Part shown: positions 51,422-59,663 of the stretch, piece after piece
Position numbering within the stretch: the stretch's first letter is position 1
Layout: every line of letters begins with the position of its first letter
NCBI RefSeq assembly: GCF_000190375.1
Contig: NZ_AEWG01000141.1
Span: 16,958 to 80,957, forward strand
Source: Rubrivivax benzoatilyticus JA2 = ATCC BAA-35
Lineage (GTDB): Bacteria; Pseudomonadota; Gammaproteobacteria; Burkholderiales; Burkholderiaceae_C
Direction: 5' to 3'
DNA length: 64,000 bases
Program-made: the position numbers and the translations under genes
Notes under the pieces: model-generated
Databases searched by the model: none
Told to the model about the DNA's origin: nothing
Seen by the model: only the letters and a program-made list of their open reading frames with translations

Positions 51422-52260
51422 GCGATACCCGCAGCCTGCAGGGCCGCACGCTGTTCATCACCGGCGCGAGTCGCGGCATCGGCCTGGCGATCGCGCTGCG
51501 CGCGGCGCGCGACGGCGCCAACGTCGTGCTGGTGGCCAAGACCAGCGATCCGAACCCCAAGCTGCCCGGCACCGTGCACGAGGCCGCCGAGCAGGTGCGT
51601 GCCGCCGGCGGCCAGGCGCTGGCCGTGCCGACAGACATCCGCGACGACGCGGCCGTCGCCGCGGCGGTGGCCGCGGCCGTCGAACGTTTCGGCGGCATCG
51701 ACATCCTGGTCAACAACGCCAGCGCGATCAGCCTGACGCCGACCGCGGCGACGCCGATGAAGCGTTTCGACCTGATGTTCGGCGTCAACGTGCGCGGCAC
51801 CTACGCCTGCACCCAGGCCTGTCTGCCGGCGCTGACGGCCAGCGCACGCGCCGGCCGCAACCCGCACGTGCTGAACATGAGCCCGCCGCTTTCGATGCGC
51901 GAGCACTGGTTCAAGGGCCACGTCGCCTACACGATGGCCAAGTACGGCATGAGCGAGTGCACGCTGGGCCACGCCGGCGAGTTCCGCCCGCTGGGCATCG
52001 CCGTCAACAGCCTGTGGCCGCGCACCGCGATCGCCACCGCGGCGCTGCAGATGATCCCGGGCGTGGACGTCAAGCTCTGCCGCAAGCCCGAGATCCTGGC
52101 CGACGCCGCCTGGTTCATCCTGACCAGCGACGCCCGGGCGACGACCGGCAACTTCTTCATCGACGACGAGCTGCTGGCCGCCAACGGCGTGACCGACCTC
52201 GACCCTTACGCCGTCGTCCCGGGGACGAAGAACTTCATCCCCGACTTCTTCATTGATTGA
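51418..52260 (+). CDS. Short-chain dehydrogenase/reductase (HSDL2-like)
   Basis: This 280-residue SDR has the NAD(P)-binding TLFITGASRGIGLAIALRAA, DILVNNASAISLTPT, and the catalytic Tyr-Lys in VAYTMAKYGMSE, with the Ser in LNMSPPLSM. The long loop after strand two (KTSDPNPKLPGTVHEAAEQV) is typical of the HSDL2-like group linked to lipid metabolism. It is coupled to the SGNH hydrolase gene. Substrate unknown; a link to the beta-oxidation genes upstream is possible. Confidence 0.92.
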   Translation: MSDTRSLQGRTLFITGASRGIGLAIALRAARDGANVVLVAKTSDPNPKLPGTVHEAAEQVRAAGGQALAVPTDIRDDAAVAAAVAAAVERFGGIDILVNNASAISLTPTAATPMKRFDLMFGVNVRGTYACTQACLPALTASARAGRNPHVLNMSPPLSMREHWFKGHVAYTMAKYGMSECTLGHAGEFRPLGIAVNSLWPRTAIATAALQMIPGVDVKLCRKPEILADAAWFILTSDARATTGNFFIDDELLAANGVTDLDPYAVVPGTKNFIPDFFID

Positions 52261-52522
52261 GCCCCCAAGCTCGCATTCGCTCGCTACGCCCGAGGGGCCG
52301 GGCCATGTGGCCCCGCGCGGCCTGCAAGGCCGTCCGCCGACGCCCCAGAAGACGGGGTCAGGTCTCGTGAGACCTGACCCCAGCGGCGCCCGGCGCGGCC
52401 TGCAAGGCCGTCCGCCGACGCCTCAGAAGACGGGGTCAGGTCTCGTGAGACCTGACCCCCCAGTGGCGCGTGACCCCAGCGGCGGCTGACGGCCCGCCCG
52501 GTGCGGGCCGCGCCCGGGCGTC
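52261..52522. other. Intergenic region with tandem hairpin repeats
   Basis: This 262-base gap lies between the convergent SDR and manganese exporter genes. It contains GGGGCC...GGCCCC near 52294-52314 and the tandem repeat described separately. No gene is supported. The hairpins may act as a bidirectional terminator, but there is no T-tract. Confidence 0.5.
52315..52459. repeat. Two tandem copies of a 78-bp unit with a 13-bp-stem hairpin
   Basis: Copies begin at 52315 and 52393. Each starts GCGCGGCCTGCAAGGCC and ends in GGGGTCAGGTCTC-GT-GAGACCTGACCCC, a perfect 13-bp inverted repeat (52354-52381 and 52432-52459). The copies differ at about one position in their shared length. The first 24 bases match the motif at 18552-18575. 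Confidence 0.9.
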
Positions 52523-53092
52523 TCAGAACAAGCTGCCGACGTTCAGCAGCGTCAGCACGCCCAGCACCGCGAAGATCGCGGCGCTGACGGCGTGCACGAC
52601 ACGCATCGGCACCAGCCGGCTGACGCGGTCGCCGAAGAAGACCGCCGGCACGTTGGCCAGCATCATGCCGAAGGTGGTGCCGGCGACCACCGCCCACAGG
52701 TCGCTGAACCGGGCCGCCAGCGCGACGGTGGCGATCTGCGTCTTGTCGCCCATCTCGGCGAGGAAGAACGCGATCACCGTCGTGCCGAAGACGCCGAAGC
52801 GCCCGGTGCCGCCCTCGACCTCGTCGGCCTCGTCGGGGATCAGCATCCACACCGCCATCGCGAGGAAGCTGCCGCCGATCACCCAGCGCAGCAGGTCCGG
52901 GCCCATCCAGCGTGCGACGGTGTCGCCGACGATGCCGGCCAGCGCGTGGTTGACGAGGGTGGCGACGAGCACGCCGAGGATGATGGGCACCGGGCGCTTG
53001 AAGCGCGCGGCCAGCAGCATCGCCAGCAGCTGCGTCTTGTCGCCCATTTCGCCGAGCGCGACGAGGCCGGTGGAGATCAGGAAGGCTTCCAA
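52523..53092 (-). CDS. mntX: TMEM165/GDT1 (UPF0016)-family manganese exporter
   Basis: This 189-residue membrane protein has six hydrophobic segments in two repeats, each with the cation motif (ALGEMGDKTQLLAMLLAARF and FLAEMGDKTQIATVALAARF). Bacterial members (MneA/MntX) export Mn(II). I choose the TTG at complement 53090-53092, giving MEAFLISTGLVALGEMGDKT, the usual N-terminus; the longer frame lies in the riboswitch. Control by the yybP-ykoY element upstream supports the manganese role. Confidence 0.9.
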   Translation of the reverse strand: MEAFLISTGLVALGEMGDKTQLLAMLLAARFKRPVPIILGVLVATLVNHALAGIVGDTVARWMGPDLLRWVIGGSFLAMAVWMLIPDEADEVEGGTGRFGVFGTTVIAFFLAEMGDKTQIATVALAARFSDLWAVVAGTTFGMMLANVPAVFFGDRVSRLVPMRVVHAVSAAIFAVLGVLTLLNVGSLF

Positions 53093-53167
53093 GAGACGAA
53101 TCCGATACGGGCCGGCATGACCGGAGCTTGACCACGCCGCGACCCCGGCCCATTCGGAGGCGGCGCA

Positions 53168-53273
53168 GTCAGCGGTCTTGCCAGGCTGGGGGCTGTCCGG
53201 ACCATGGCCCCTGAGGGCCAAGCGTGTTGGCGCGGACCCCTGCCGGGCGGCAGGGCGGCTACTCCCCGATGAC
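53168..53273 (-). promoter_or_regulatory. yybP-ykoY manganese riboswitch
   Basis: On the minus strand the conserved blocks appear in order: GGGGAGTAGCCG (53267-53256), an internal hairpin GCCCTGCCGCCCGGCAGGG, the loop CGCCAACACGC, a stem GGCCC-TCA-GGGCC, CCGGACAG and GCCTGGCAAGACC. P1 forms between GTCATCGG (5') and CCGCTGAC (3') with 7 of 8 pairs. It lies 75 bases before the exporter start. A hairpin CCGG...CCGG downstream could be the expression platform. Confidence 0.88.
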
Positions 53274-53372
53274 GAGTGCGGGCGCGATTCTAGGCGCAAG
53301 CCGCGGCGCGGCCGCGAGCTTAAGAGGACCCTAAGACGCCCCCGGCAGCATCCCGTCCCAAGGAGAGCTGCC

Positions 53373-53804
53373 ATGAACCACCCGTCCCGATCCCGCCGAT
53401 TCCGCCTGCCCTCGCGCGCCGTCGTCGCCACCACCGCGGTCGCCGTTGTCGCCGTGCTCGCCGCCTGCCCGACGCTGGCCGCCCCCAACGACCTGCTCGC
53501 GCGCTACGCCGCCGAAGCCGGCCGCGCGCCCGACGCCGCGCGTGGCCAGCAGTGGTACGCCGCGCGCCACGCCAACGACTGGAGCTGCGCGTCCTGCCAC
53601 GCCGAGCGCCCCACCGCCGAAGGCCGACACGCCAGCACGAACCGCACGATCGCGCCGCTGGCGCCCGCCGCGAACCCGAAGCGCTTCAGCGACGAGGCCA
53701 AGGTCGAGAAGTGGTTCCGCCGCAACTGCAAGGACGTGCTCGAACGCGCCTGCACCCCGGCCGAGAAGGCCGACGTGCTGGCCTGGCTGCTGACGCTGAA
53801 GTGA
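53373..53804 (+). CDS. shp: SHP-type oxygen-binding cytochrome c (DUF1924)
   Basis: This 143-residue secreted protein has a signal peptide to about residue 37 and one heme motif, WSCASCHAERP (Cys72, Cys75, His76). The C-terminal part, KWFRRNCKDVLERACT, has the Asn118-Cys pair that in Rhodobacter sphaeroides heme protein (SHP) supplies the distal Asn ligand and a disulfide. SHP binds O2/NO and receives electrons from a diheme cytochrome encoded next to it, as here. AAGGAGAG precedes ATG 53373. Confidence 0.88.
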   Translation: MNHPSRSRRFRLPSRAVVATTAVAVVAVLAACPTLAAPNDLLARYAAEAGRAPDAARGQQWYAARHANDWSCASCHAERPTAEGRHASTNRTIAPLAPAANPKRFSDEAKVEKWFRRNCKDVLERACTPAEKADVLAWLLTLK

Positions 53805-53811
53805 GGCCACG

Positions 53812-54336
53812 ATGAAGAAGCTGTTTGCGACCCGCAGCCTCGCGCTGGCCAGTGCCGCACTGCTCGTCGCCGGTCTGGCCGGCGCCGCCGCCGCCTGGGC
53901 TCACCGCCACGGCGACGACGAGCACGAACGCCACGAGCGCCGCGACCGCCGCGCCGCCGTCGCCCCGCTGCCGGCCTACGAGCAGGAATGCGGTGGCTCC
54001 TGCCACATCGCCTACCCGGCCGGCATGCTGCCGGCGGAGTCCTGGAAGCGCCTGATGGCCGGCCTGGACCAGCACTACGGCAGCGACGCCTCGATCGACG
54101 CCGCGACGCAGGCGAGCATCGCCGCCTGGCTGGACGCCAACGCCAGCCGTCGCGCGCGCACCGCGCCGCCCGAGGATCGCATCACGCGCAGCGCCTGGTT
54201 CGAGCGCAAGCACGACGAGGTGCGCGCCGCGGTCTGGAAGCGCAAGGCCGTCGGCAGCCCGGCCAACTGCGCCGCCTGCCATCCGCGCGCCGAACAAGGC
54301 GATTTCGAAGAAGACGACGTGAAGATCCCGAAATGA
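53812..54336 (+). CDS. dhc: Diheme cytochrome c (DHC), partner of SHP
   Basis: This 174-residue periplasmic protein has a signal peptide to residue 30 followed by a His/Asp/Glu/Arg-rich stretch (HRHGDDEHERHERRDRR). Heme site 1 is ECGGSCHIAYPAGMLP, with three residues between the cysteines (Cys60, Cys64, His65) instead of two; heme site 2 is NCAACHPRAE (Cys153, Cys156, His157), normal. The rest, including ESWKRLMAGLDQHYG, fits the DHC family. The stop overlaps the cytochrome b start. Confidence 0.88.
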   Translation: MKKLFATRSLALASAALLVAGLAGAAAAWAHRHGDDEHERHERRDRRAAVAPLPAYEQECGGSCHIAYPAGMLPAESWKRLMAGLDQHYGSDASIDAATQASIAAWLDANASRRARTAPPEDRITRSAWFERKHDEVRAAVWKRKAVGSPANCAACHPRAEQGDFEEDDVKIPK

Positions 54337-55049
54337 ACGCTTCCAACGACCGCCAGCGCCGTCTGGTCTGGGACCTGCCGGTGCGCCTGTTCCACGGCCT
54401 CATCGTCGTCTGCTTCGCCGGTGCCTGGCTGACGTCAGAGAGCGAGCGCCATGCGCTGCTGCACGAGACGCTGGGCTACACGCTGGCCGGGCTGATCGTC
54501 TGGCGCCTGGTCTGGGGCCTGGTGGGCACGCGCCACGCGCGTTTCGGCGACTTCGTCACCGGCCCGGGCGCGGTGCTGCGCTACCTGAAGAACGTCGCCC
54601 GGCGCACACCCGAGCACCACGTCGGCCACAACCCGGCCAGCGCGCTGGCGATCGTCGTGCTGCTGATGATGGGCCTGGTGCTCGGCGCCAGCGGCTGGGC
54701 GCTGCAGCAGGACGTCGGCGGCGAATGGGTCGAGGAGCTGCACGAGCTGGCCGCCAACGTCTTCCTGCTGACCGCCATCGGCCACGTCGTCGGCGTGCTG
54801 CTGGCCAGCCGCATGACCGGCGAGAACCTGCCGCGCAGCATGGTCGACGGGCTGAAGATCGCGCCGCCGGAGCAGGCCATCCGCTCGTCGTGGCGCAGCG
54901 TCGCGGCACTGCTGCTGGCTGCGGTGCTGGGCTTCTGGGTGCTGCAGTGGCGCGATGTCGGCGCCGCGGACGCCGACGCTGCGGTGGCCTCGGCCGGCCA
55001 CCACGGCCCGGCGCGCCAGGGTGGCGCGCCCGACGGCGACGACGACTGA
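54333..55049 (+). CDS. Cytochrome b561-type membrane protein of the SHP cluster
   Basis: This 238-residue protein has four main hydrophobic helices with heme-ligand histidines placed as in Ni,Fe-hydrogenase/b561-type cytochromes: WDLPVRLFHGLIVV, LLHETLGYTLAGLIVWRLVWG, LAIVVLLMMGLVLGASGWAL and HELAANVFLLTAIGHVVGVLL. It presumably passes quinol electrons to the diheme cytochrome and SHP. A fifth helix near 200-220 and a short acidic tail follow. Coupled to dhc by ATGA. Confidence 0.9.
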   Translation: MNASNDRQRRLVWDLPVRLFHGLIVVCFAGAWLTSESERHALLHETLGYTLAGLIVWRLVWGLVGTRHARFGDFVTGPGAVLRYLKNVARRTPEHHVGHNPASALAIVVLLMMGLVLGASGWALQQDVGGEWVEELHELAANVFLLTAIGHVVGVLLASRMTGENLPRSMVDGLKIAPPEQAIRSSWRSVAALLLAAVLGFWVLQWRDVGAADADAAVASAGHHGPARQGGAPDGDDD

Positions 55050-55066
55050 GCCGGCTCCGCCAGGCT

Positions 55067-55072
55067 TAGCAT
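55067..55072 (+). promoter_or_regulatory. -10-like hexamer next to the response regulator start
   Basis: TAGCAT ends 7 bases before the ATG at 55080, in the 30-base gap after the cytochrome b gene; no ribosome site is present. Confidence 0.35.
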
Positions 55073-55079
55073 CCCCACC

Positions 55080-55739
55080 ATGCGCATCCTGCTCGTCGAA
55101 GACGATCCGCTGCTCGGTGACGGCCTTCGCGCCGGGCTCACTCAAGCCGGCTTCCAGGTCGACTGGGTGCGCGACGGCGAGGCCGCGTCGCGCGAGCTGC
55201 GCTCGGCGGTGCACGCCGCCGCGGTGCTGGACCTGGGCCTGCCGCGCAAGGACGGCCTGGAGGTGCTGGCCGAGACCCGCCGGGCCGGCGTGCGCCTTCC
55301 GGTGCTGGTGCTGACCGCGCGCGACGCCGTCAGCGACCGCGTCATCGGCCTGGACAGCGGCGCCGACGACTACGTCGTCAAGCCGGTGGACCTGGACGAG
55401 CTGGCTGCGCGGCTGCGTGCGCTGATCCGTCGCGCCCACGGCCAGACGCAGGACCTGCTGGCCGCCGGCGAGGTCGTGCTCGACCCGGCGGCGCGCACCG
55501 TCACGCGGGGCGGCGAGCCGGTCGTGCTGTCGCAGCGCGAGTTCGACCTGCTGCACGCGCTGATGCTCAACGCCGGGCGCGTGCTGACGCGCGAGCAGCT
55601 CGAGCAGCATCTGTACCGCTGGGGCCGCGAGGTCGAGAGCAACGCCGTCGAGGTGCACGTGCACCACCTGCGGCGCAAGCTCGGCGCCGAGCTCGTGCAG
55701 ACGGTGCGCGGCGTCGGCTACCTGCTGCCCGGCGAATGA
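55080..55739 (+). CDS. OmpR/QseB-type response regulator
   Basis: This 219-residue protein has a receiver domain (MRILLVEDDPLLGDGLRAGL, phospho-Asp51 in AVLDLGLPRKDG, Lys in DYVVKPVDLDELAARL) and a winged-helix output domain (REFDLLHALMLNAGRVLTREQLEQHLY, VEVHVHHLRRKLG). It overlaps the kinase gene by 4 bases. Its position after shp-dhc-cytb suggests it controls that operon, but the target is not shown by the sequence. Confidence 0.94.
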   Translation: MRILLVEDDPLLGDGLRAGLTQAGFQVDWVRDGEAASRELRSAVHAAAVLDLGLPRKDGLEVLAETRRAGVRLPVLVLTARDAVSDRVIGLDSGADDYVVKPVDLDELAARLRALIRRAHGQTQDLLAAGEVVLDPAARTVTRGGEPVVLSQREFDLLHALMLNAGRVLTREQLEQHLYRWGREVESNAVEVHVHHLRRKLGAELVQTVRGVGYLLPGE

Positions 55740-57241
55740 GGCGCCTCGTGCCGCGTTCGCTGCAGGGCCGGCTGCTGCTGCTGGTGCTCGGCCTGGTGGC
55801 CGTGCTCTGGCTGGCGACGCTGGCCATCACCTTCCGCGACACGCGGCGCGAACTGAGCGAATTGCTCGACGCCCACCTGGCGCAGGCCGCGACGCTGCTT
55901 GTCGCCCAGCAGGTGCGCACGATCGAGGACGCGGACGACGACGATGACGACGACGACCATCGCGACCGCGCCGCCGAGCAGCGCCGGCGCGAAGCGCGCG
56001 ACGCCGCGCACGCCGCGCGTCACGCCGCCAAACGCGAGGCCAGGCGCCAGCGCCACGACCACGAGGACGACGACCGTTTCGGCATCGCCGCGCTGCGCCA
56101 CTATTCGCCGCGCGTGGCCTTCCAGGTCTGGCACGAAGGGCGGCTGGTGCAGCGTTCGGCCAACGCGCCCGAGGCCCGGCTCGACGGTCTGGGGCCGGGC
56201 GGGCGGCCGCTGCGCCAGGACCGCGACGGTTTCGGCCTGGTGCGCATCGACGGCGAGGTCTGGCGCCTGTTCAGCGCCCGCGGCGCCGAGCGCGACGTGC
56301 AGGTCTTTGTCGCCGAGCACCTGGACTCGCGCCGCTCGATCCTTGGCGCGCTGCTGTGGGGCACGCTGTGGCCGCTGGCGCTGGGCCTGCCGTTGCTCGG
56401 CCTGGGCGTCTGGTGGGCGGTGCGTGCCGGCACCGCGCCGCTGCGCCGCCTGGGCGCGACGCTGGCTGAACGCGAGCCGCAGGCGCTGCAGCCGGTCGAG
56501 GTGGCCGACGCGCCCAGCGAGATGCGGCCGATGCTCGACGAGCTCAACAGCCTGTTCGAGCGCATCGCGCGCATGGTCGAGACCGAGCGCCGTTTCACCG
56601 CCGACGCCGCGCACGAGTTGCGCACGCCGATCGCCGCGATCCGCACCCAGGCCCAGGTGGCGCTGGGCGAGGCCGACGGCGAACGCCGCCGCCACGCGCT
56701 GCAATCGACGATCGAAGGCTGCGACCGCGCCGTGCGCCTCGTCGAACAGCTGCTGACGCTGGCCCGGCTGGACGCCGGCGGCCAGGCGCCGGCCGTGGCG
56801 CTGGTGGCGCTGGACGCGGTCGCGCGGCGCGTCGCCGCCGCGCTGGCGCCGCAGGCGCTGGCACGCCGTCAGCAGCTCGAGCTGGACGCCGACGGCGATC
56901 TGCGTGTCGACGGCGTCGAGGCGTTGCTGTCGGTGCTGATCCGCAACCTCGTCGAGAACGCGCTGCGCTACAGCCCGGCCGGCGCGACGGTGCGCGCCAC
57001 GGTCGCGCGCCACGGCAGCACCGTCGTGCTGACCGTCGAGGACAGCGGCCCCGGCATGGCCGAGGCCGACATCGCGCGCCTGGGCGAACGATTCTTCCGT
57101 GTGCTCGGCCAGGAGGCCAGCGGCAGCGGCCTGGGCTGGTCCATCGTGCGGCGCATCGTCGCGCTGCACCACGCGCAGTGCGAAGTCACGCGTTCGGCCA
57201 CGCTCGGCGGGCTGGCGGTGAGGGTGTTGCTGCCGGCGTGA
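55736..57241 (+). CDS. Sensor histidine kinase with Asp/His-rich periplasmic region
   Basis: This 501-residue kinase has TM1 (about 12-32), a periplasmic domain (33-205), TM2 (206-229), a HAMP-like region, HisKA with His293 in DAAHELRTPIAAIRTQ, and HATPase with NLVENALRYS, DSGPGMAE and GSGLGWSIV. Residues 64-114 of the periplasmic domain contain eight consecutive Asp and many His/Arg (HRDR, RHDHEDDD), suited to bind metal ions. The diheme cytochrome upstream has a similar His/Asp stretch. It is QseC-like otherwise. Confidence 0.94.
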   Translation: MRRLVPRSLQGRLLLLVLGLVAVLWLATLAITFRDTRRELSELLDAHLAQAATLLVAQQVRTIEDADDDDDDDDHRDRAAEQRRREARDAAHAARHAAKREARRQRHDHEDDDRFGIAALRHYSPRVAFQVWHEGRLVQRSANAPEARLDGLGPGGRPLRQDRDGFGLVRIDGEVWRLFSARGAERDVQVFVAEHLDSRRSILGALLWGTLWPLALGLPLLGLGVWWAVRAGTAPLRRLGATLAEREPQALQPVEVADAPSEMRPMLDELNSLFERIARMVETERRFTADAAHELRTPIAAIRTQAQVALGEADGERRRHALQSTIEGCDRAVRLVEQLLTLARLDAGGQAPAVALVALDAVARRVAAALAPQALARRQQLELDADGDLRVDGVEALLSVLIRNLVENALRYSPAGATVRATVARHGSTVVLTVEDSGPGMAEADIARLGERFFRVLGQEASGSGLGWSIVRRIVALHHAQCEVTRSATLGGLAVRVLLPA

Positions 57242-57281
57242 TGCCGTCCCCGGCGCCCGCCAGGCGGCCGGAGGGCCACGG

Positions 57282-57704
57282 TCAGCGGGGGATCGTGCGC
57301 GGCTTGCCGTCGTCGGTGATCGCGACGTAGGTCAGGTTGGCCTCGGTCACCTTGACGATCTGCGGGTCGGCCGGGTTGCGCTCGGCCCAGACCTGCACGT
57401 GCACGGTGACCGAGGTGTTGCCGATGCGCTCGACGTGGGCATAGAAGCTCAGCAGGTCGCCGATCGACACCGGCTGCTTGAAGACGAACTGGTTGACGGC
57501 CACCGTCGCGATGCGGCCGCGCGCCACGCGCGCCGGCAGCACGGCGCCGGCCAGATCCACCTGCGCCATGATCCAGCCGCCGAACACGTCGCCGTTGGCG
57601 TTGGCGTCGGCGGGCATCGGCATCACGCGCATCACGAGTTCGGCACCGTCGGGCAGCGTGGCCGGGGGCATGTGCGGGACGGCCGAGGCTGCGGGGGCGT
57701 TCAT
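57282..57704 (-). CDS. Acyl-CoA thioesterase (YciA-like)
   Basis: This 140-residue single hot-dog-fold protein has MRVMPMPADANANGDVFGGWIMAQVDLAG, with the catalytic Asn/Asp helix region, and VTVHVQVWAERNPADPQIVKVTEANLTYVAID-type ending. It hydrolyses acyl-CoA. The ATG is complement 57702-57704. It diverges from the ABC exporter gene with 93 bases between. Confidence 0.93.
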   Translation of the reverse strand: MNAPAASAVPHMPPATLPDGAELVMRVMPMPADANANGDVFGGWIMAQVDLAGAVLPARVARGRIATVAVNQFVFKQPVSIGDLLSFYAHVERIGNTSVTVHVQVWAERNPADPQIVKVTEANLTYVAITDDGKPRTIPR

Positions 57705-57783
57705 ACGGGACAGGCTCCAGGAAAGACGACGGCCGGCATTGTGGCCTGCCGGGCCGCGGCCGGCGCCGCGCCGGCTGCGCGGC

Positions 57784-57789
57784 GACAAT
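57784..57789 (+). promoter_or_regulatory. -10-like hexamer next to the ABC exporter start
   Basis: GACAAT ends 8 bases before the ATG at 57798; no Shine-Dalgarno is seen. Confidence 0.35.
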
Positions 57790-57797
57790 CCCGGCCC

Positions 57798-59639
57798 ATG
57801 CGTTCCGCCTCCCGTTCCATGCGAGCTCCCCCGGCGCCGGCCCCCGAACCGGGCGCGCCGCGCTCGGACTGGCGGACGCTCGCGCGCCTGCTGCCCTTCC
57901 TCTGGGTCTACCGCTGGCGGGTGTCGATCGCGCTGGCCTGCCTGGTCGCGGCCAAGGTCGCCAACGTCGGCGTGCCGGTGCTGCTGAAGGAGCTGGTCGA
58001 CGCGATGTCGATCAAGCCCGGCGACACGATGGCGCTGCTGGTCGTGCCGGTCGGGCTGATCGTCGCCTACGGCGCGCTGCGCCTGTCGACCTCGGTGTTC
58101 ACCGAGCTGCGCGAGCTGATCTTCGCGCGCGCCACCGAAGGCGCCTCGCGCAGCATCTCGCTGAAGGTGTTCCGCCACCTGCATGCGCTGTCGATGCGTT
58201 TCCACCTGGAGCGCCAGACCGGCGGCATGACACGCGACATCGAGCGCGGCACGCGTGCCGTGCAGGCGCTGATCTCGTACTCGCTCTACAGCATCCTGCC
58301 GACGCTGATCGAGGTCGGCCTGGTGCTCGGCCTGCTGGCGCTGAAGTTCGACGCGCTGTTCGCCTGGATCACCGCCGGCGCGCTGCTTTTCTACATCGTC
58401 TTCACGATCGTCGTCACCGAGTGGCGCACGCAGTTCCGGCGGCAGATGAACGAGCTGGACTCGAGCGCGCACTCGCGCGCCGTCGACGCGCTGCTGAACT
58501 ACGAGACCGTCAAGTACTTCAACAACGAGGAGTTCGAGGCCCGGCGCTACGACGAGAGCCTGGAGCGGCTGCAGCGCGCCAAGATCAAGAGCCAGGGCAC
58601 GCTGAGCCTGCTCAACACCGGGCAGCAGCTGATCATCGCCGCGGCGCTGGTGGGCATCCTGTGGCGCGCCACCGCCGGCGTCGCCGAGGGCCGGCTGACG
58701 CTGGGCGACCTGGTGATGATCAACGCCTTCATGATCCAGCTGTACATCCCGCTGAACTTCCTCGGCGTGATCTACCGCGAGATCAAGCAGGCGCTGACCG
58801 ACCTGGACAAGATGTTCAACCTGCTCGAGCGCGAGCGCGAGGTCGCCGACGCGCCCGGTGCCGCCGAGCTGAAGGTCGCCACCGGCACGGTGCGCTTCGA
58901 GGGCGTGGACTTCGCCTACGACCCGGCGCGGCCGATCCTGCACGGCGTCAGCTTCGAGATCCCGGCCGGGTGCACGGTGGCCGTGGTCGGCGCCTCGGGC
59001 GCCGGCAAGTCGACGCTGGCGCGGCTGCTCTACCGCTTCTACGACGTCACCGGCGGGCGCATCACGGTCGACGGCCAGGACATCCGCGCCGTCACGCAGC
59101 AGAGCCTGCGCCGCGCGATCGGCATCGTCCCGCAGGACACGGTGCTGTTCAACGACACGGTCGAGTTCAACATCGCCTACGGCCGCCCCGGCGCCACGCG
59201 CGAGGAGGTCGAGGCGGCGGCGAGGTCGGCGCACATCCACGATTTCATCGCCGCCACGCCCAAGGGCTACGAGACGATGGTCGGCGAGCGCGGCCTGAAG
59301 CTCTCCGGCGGCGAGAAGCAGCGTGTGGCGATCGCGCGCACGCTGCTGAAGAACCCGCCGATCCTGATCTTCGACGAGGCGACCTCGGCGCTGGACTCGG
59401 CCAACGAGCGTGCGATCCAGGCCGAGCTGAAGAGCGCGGCGCAGGGCAAGACGGCGCTGGTCATCGCCCACCGGCTGTCGACGGTGGTCGACGCGCACGA
59501 GATCGTCGTGCTCGACCACGGCCGCGTCGTCGAGCGCGGCGCCCACGCCGAGCTGCTGGCGCGCGACGGCCGCTACGCCGAGATGTGGCGGCTGCAGCAG
59601 GCCGCGCGCGACGATGCCGGCGAGCCGGCCGGCGCCTGA
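57798..59639 (+). CDS. Atm1-type ABC exporter (heavy metal/glutathione-conjugate family)
   Basis: This 613-residue half-transporter has six membrane helices (about 45-340) and an ATPase domain. Atm1-family features include the substrate loop NYETVKYFNNEEFEARRYDESL and TGGMTRDIERGTRAV. The ATPase shows Walker A VVGASGAGKSTLARLL, signature LSGGEKQRVAIARTLL, Walker B ILIFDEATSALDS and the switch His in VIAHRLSTV. In mitochondria and bacteria this family exports glutathione-bound metal or persulfide compounds. The ATG at 57798 is chosen over upstream frames in the thioesterase gene. Confidence 0.92.
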   Translation: MRSASRSMRAPPAPAPEPGAPRSDWRTLARLLPFLWVYRWRVSIALACLVAAKVANVGVPVLLKELVDAMSIKPGDTMALLVVPVGLIVAYGALRLSTSVFTELRELIFARATEGASRSISLKVFRHLHALSMRFHLERQTGGMTRDIERGTRAVQALISYSLYSILPTLIEVGLVLGLLALKFDALFAWITAGALLFYIVFTIVVTEWRTQFRRQMNELDSSAHSRAVDALLNYETVKYFNNEEFEARRYDESLERLQRAKIKSQGTLSLLNTGQQLIIAAALVGILWRATAGVAEGRLTLGDLVMINAFMIQLYIPLNFLGVIYREIKQALTDLDKMFNLLEREREVADAPGAAELKVATGTVRFEGVDFAYDPARPILHGVSFEIPAGCTVAVVGASGAGKSTLARLLYRFYDVTGGRITVDGQDIRAVTQQSLRRAIGIVPQDTVLFNDTVEFNIAYGRPGATREEVEAAARSAHIHDFIAATPKGYETMVGERGLKLSGGEKQRVAIARTLLKNPPILIFDEATSALDSANERAIQAELKSAAQGKTALVIAHRLSTVVDAHEIVVLDHGRVVERGAHAELLARDGRYAEMWRLQQAARDDAGEPAGA

Positions 59640-59651
59640 CGCCGCACTGCA

Positions 59652-59657
59652 TACACT
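59652..59657 (+). promoter_or_regulatory. -10 hexamer next to the LysR start
   Basis: TACACT ends 6 bases before ATG 59664, in the 24-base gap after the exporter gene. A transcript starting at the usual distance would begin at or next to the A of ATG. Confidence 0.4.
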
Positions 59658-59663
59658 GGCCCG

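Noticed and set aside
52261..52489. Small plus-strand frame encoding repeated GRPPTPQKTGSGLVRPDP
   Set aside because: It is only the translation of the tandem hairpin repeat.
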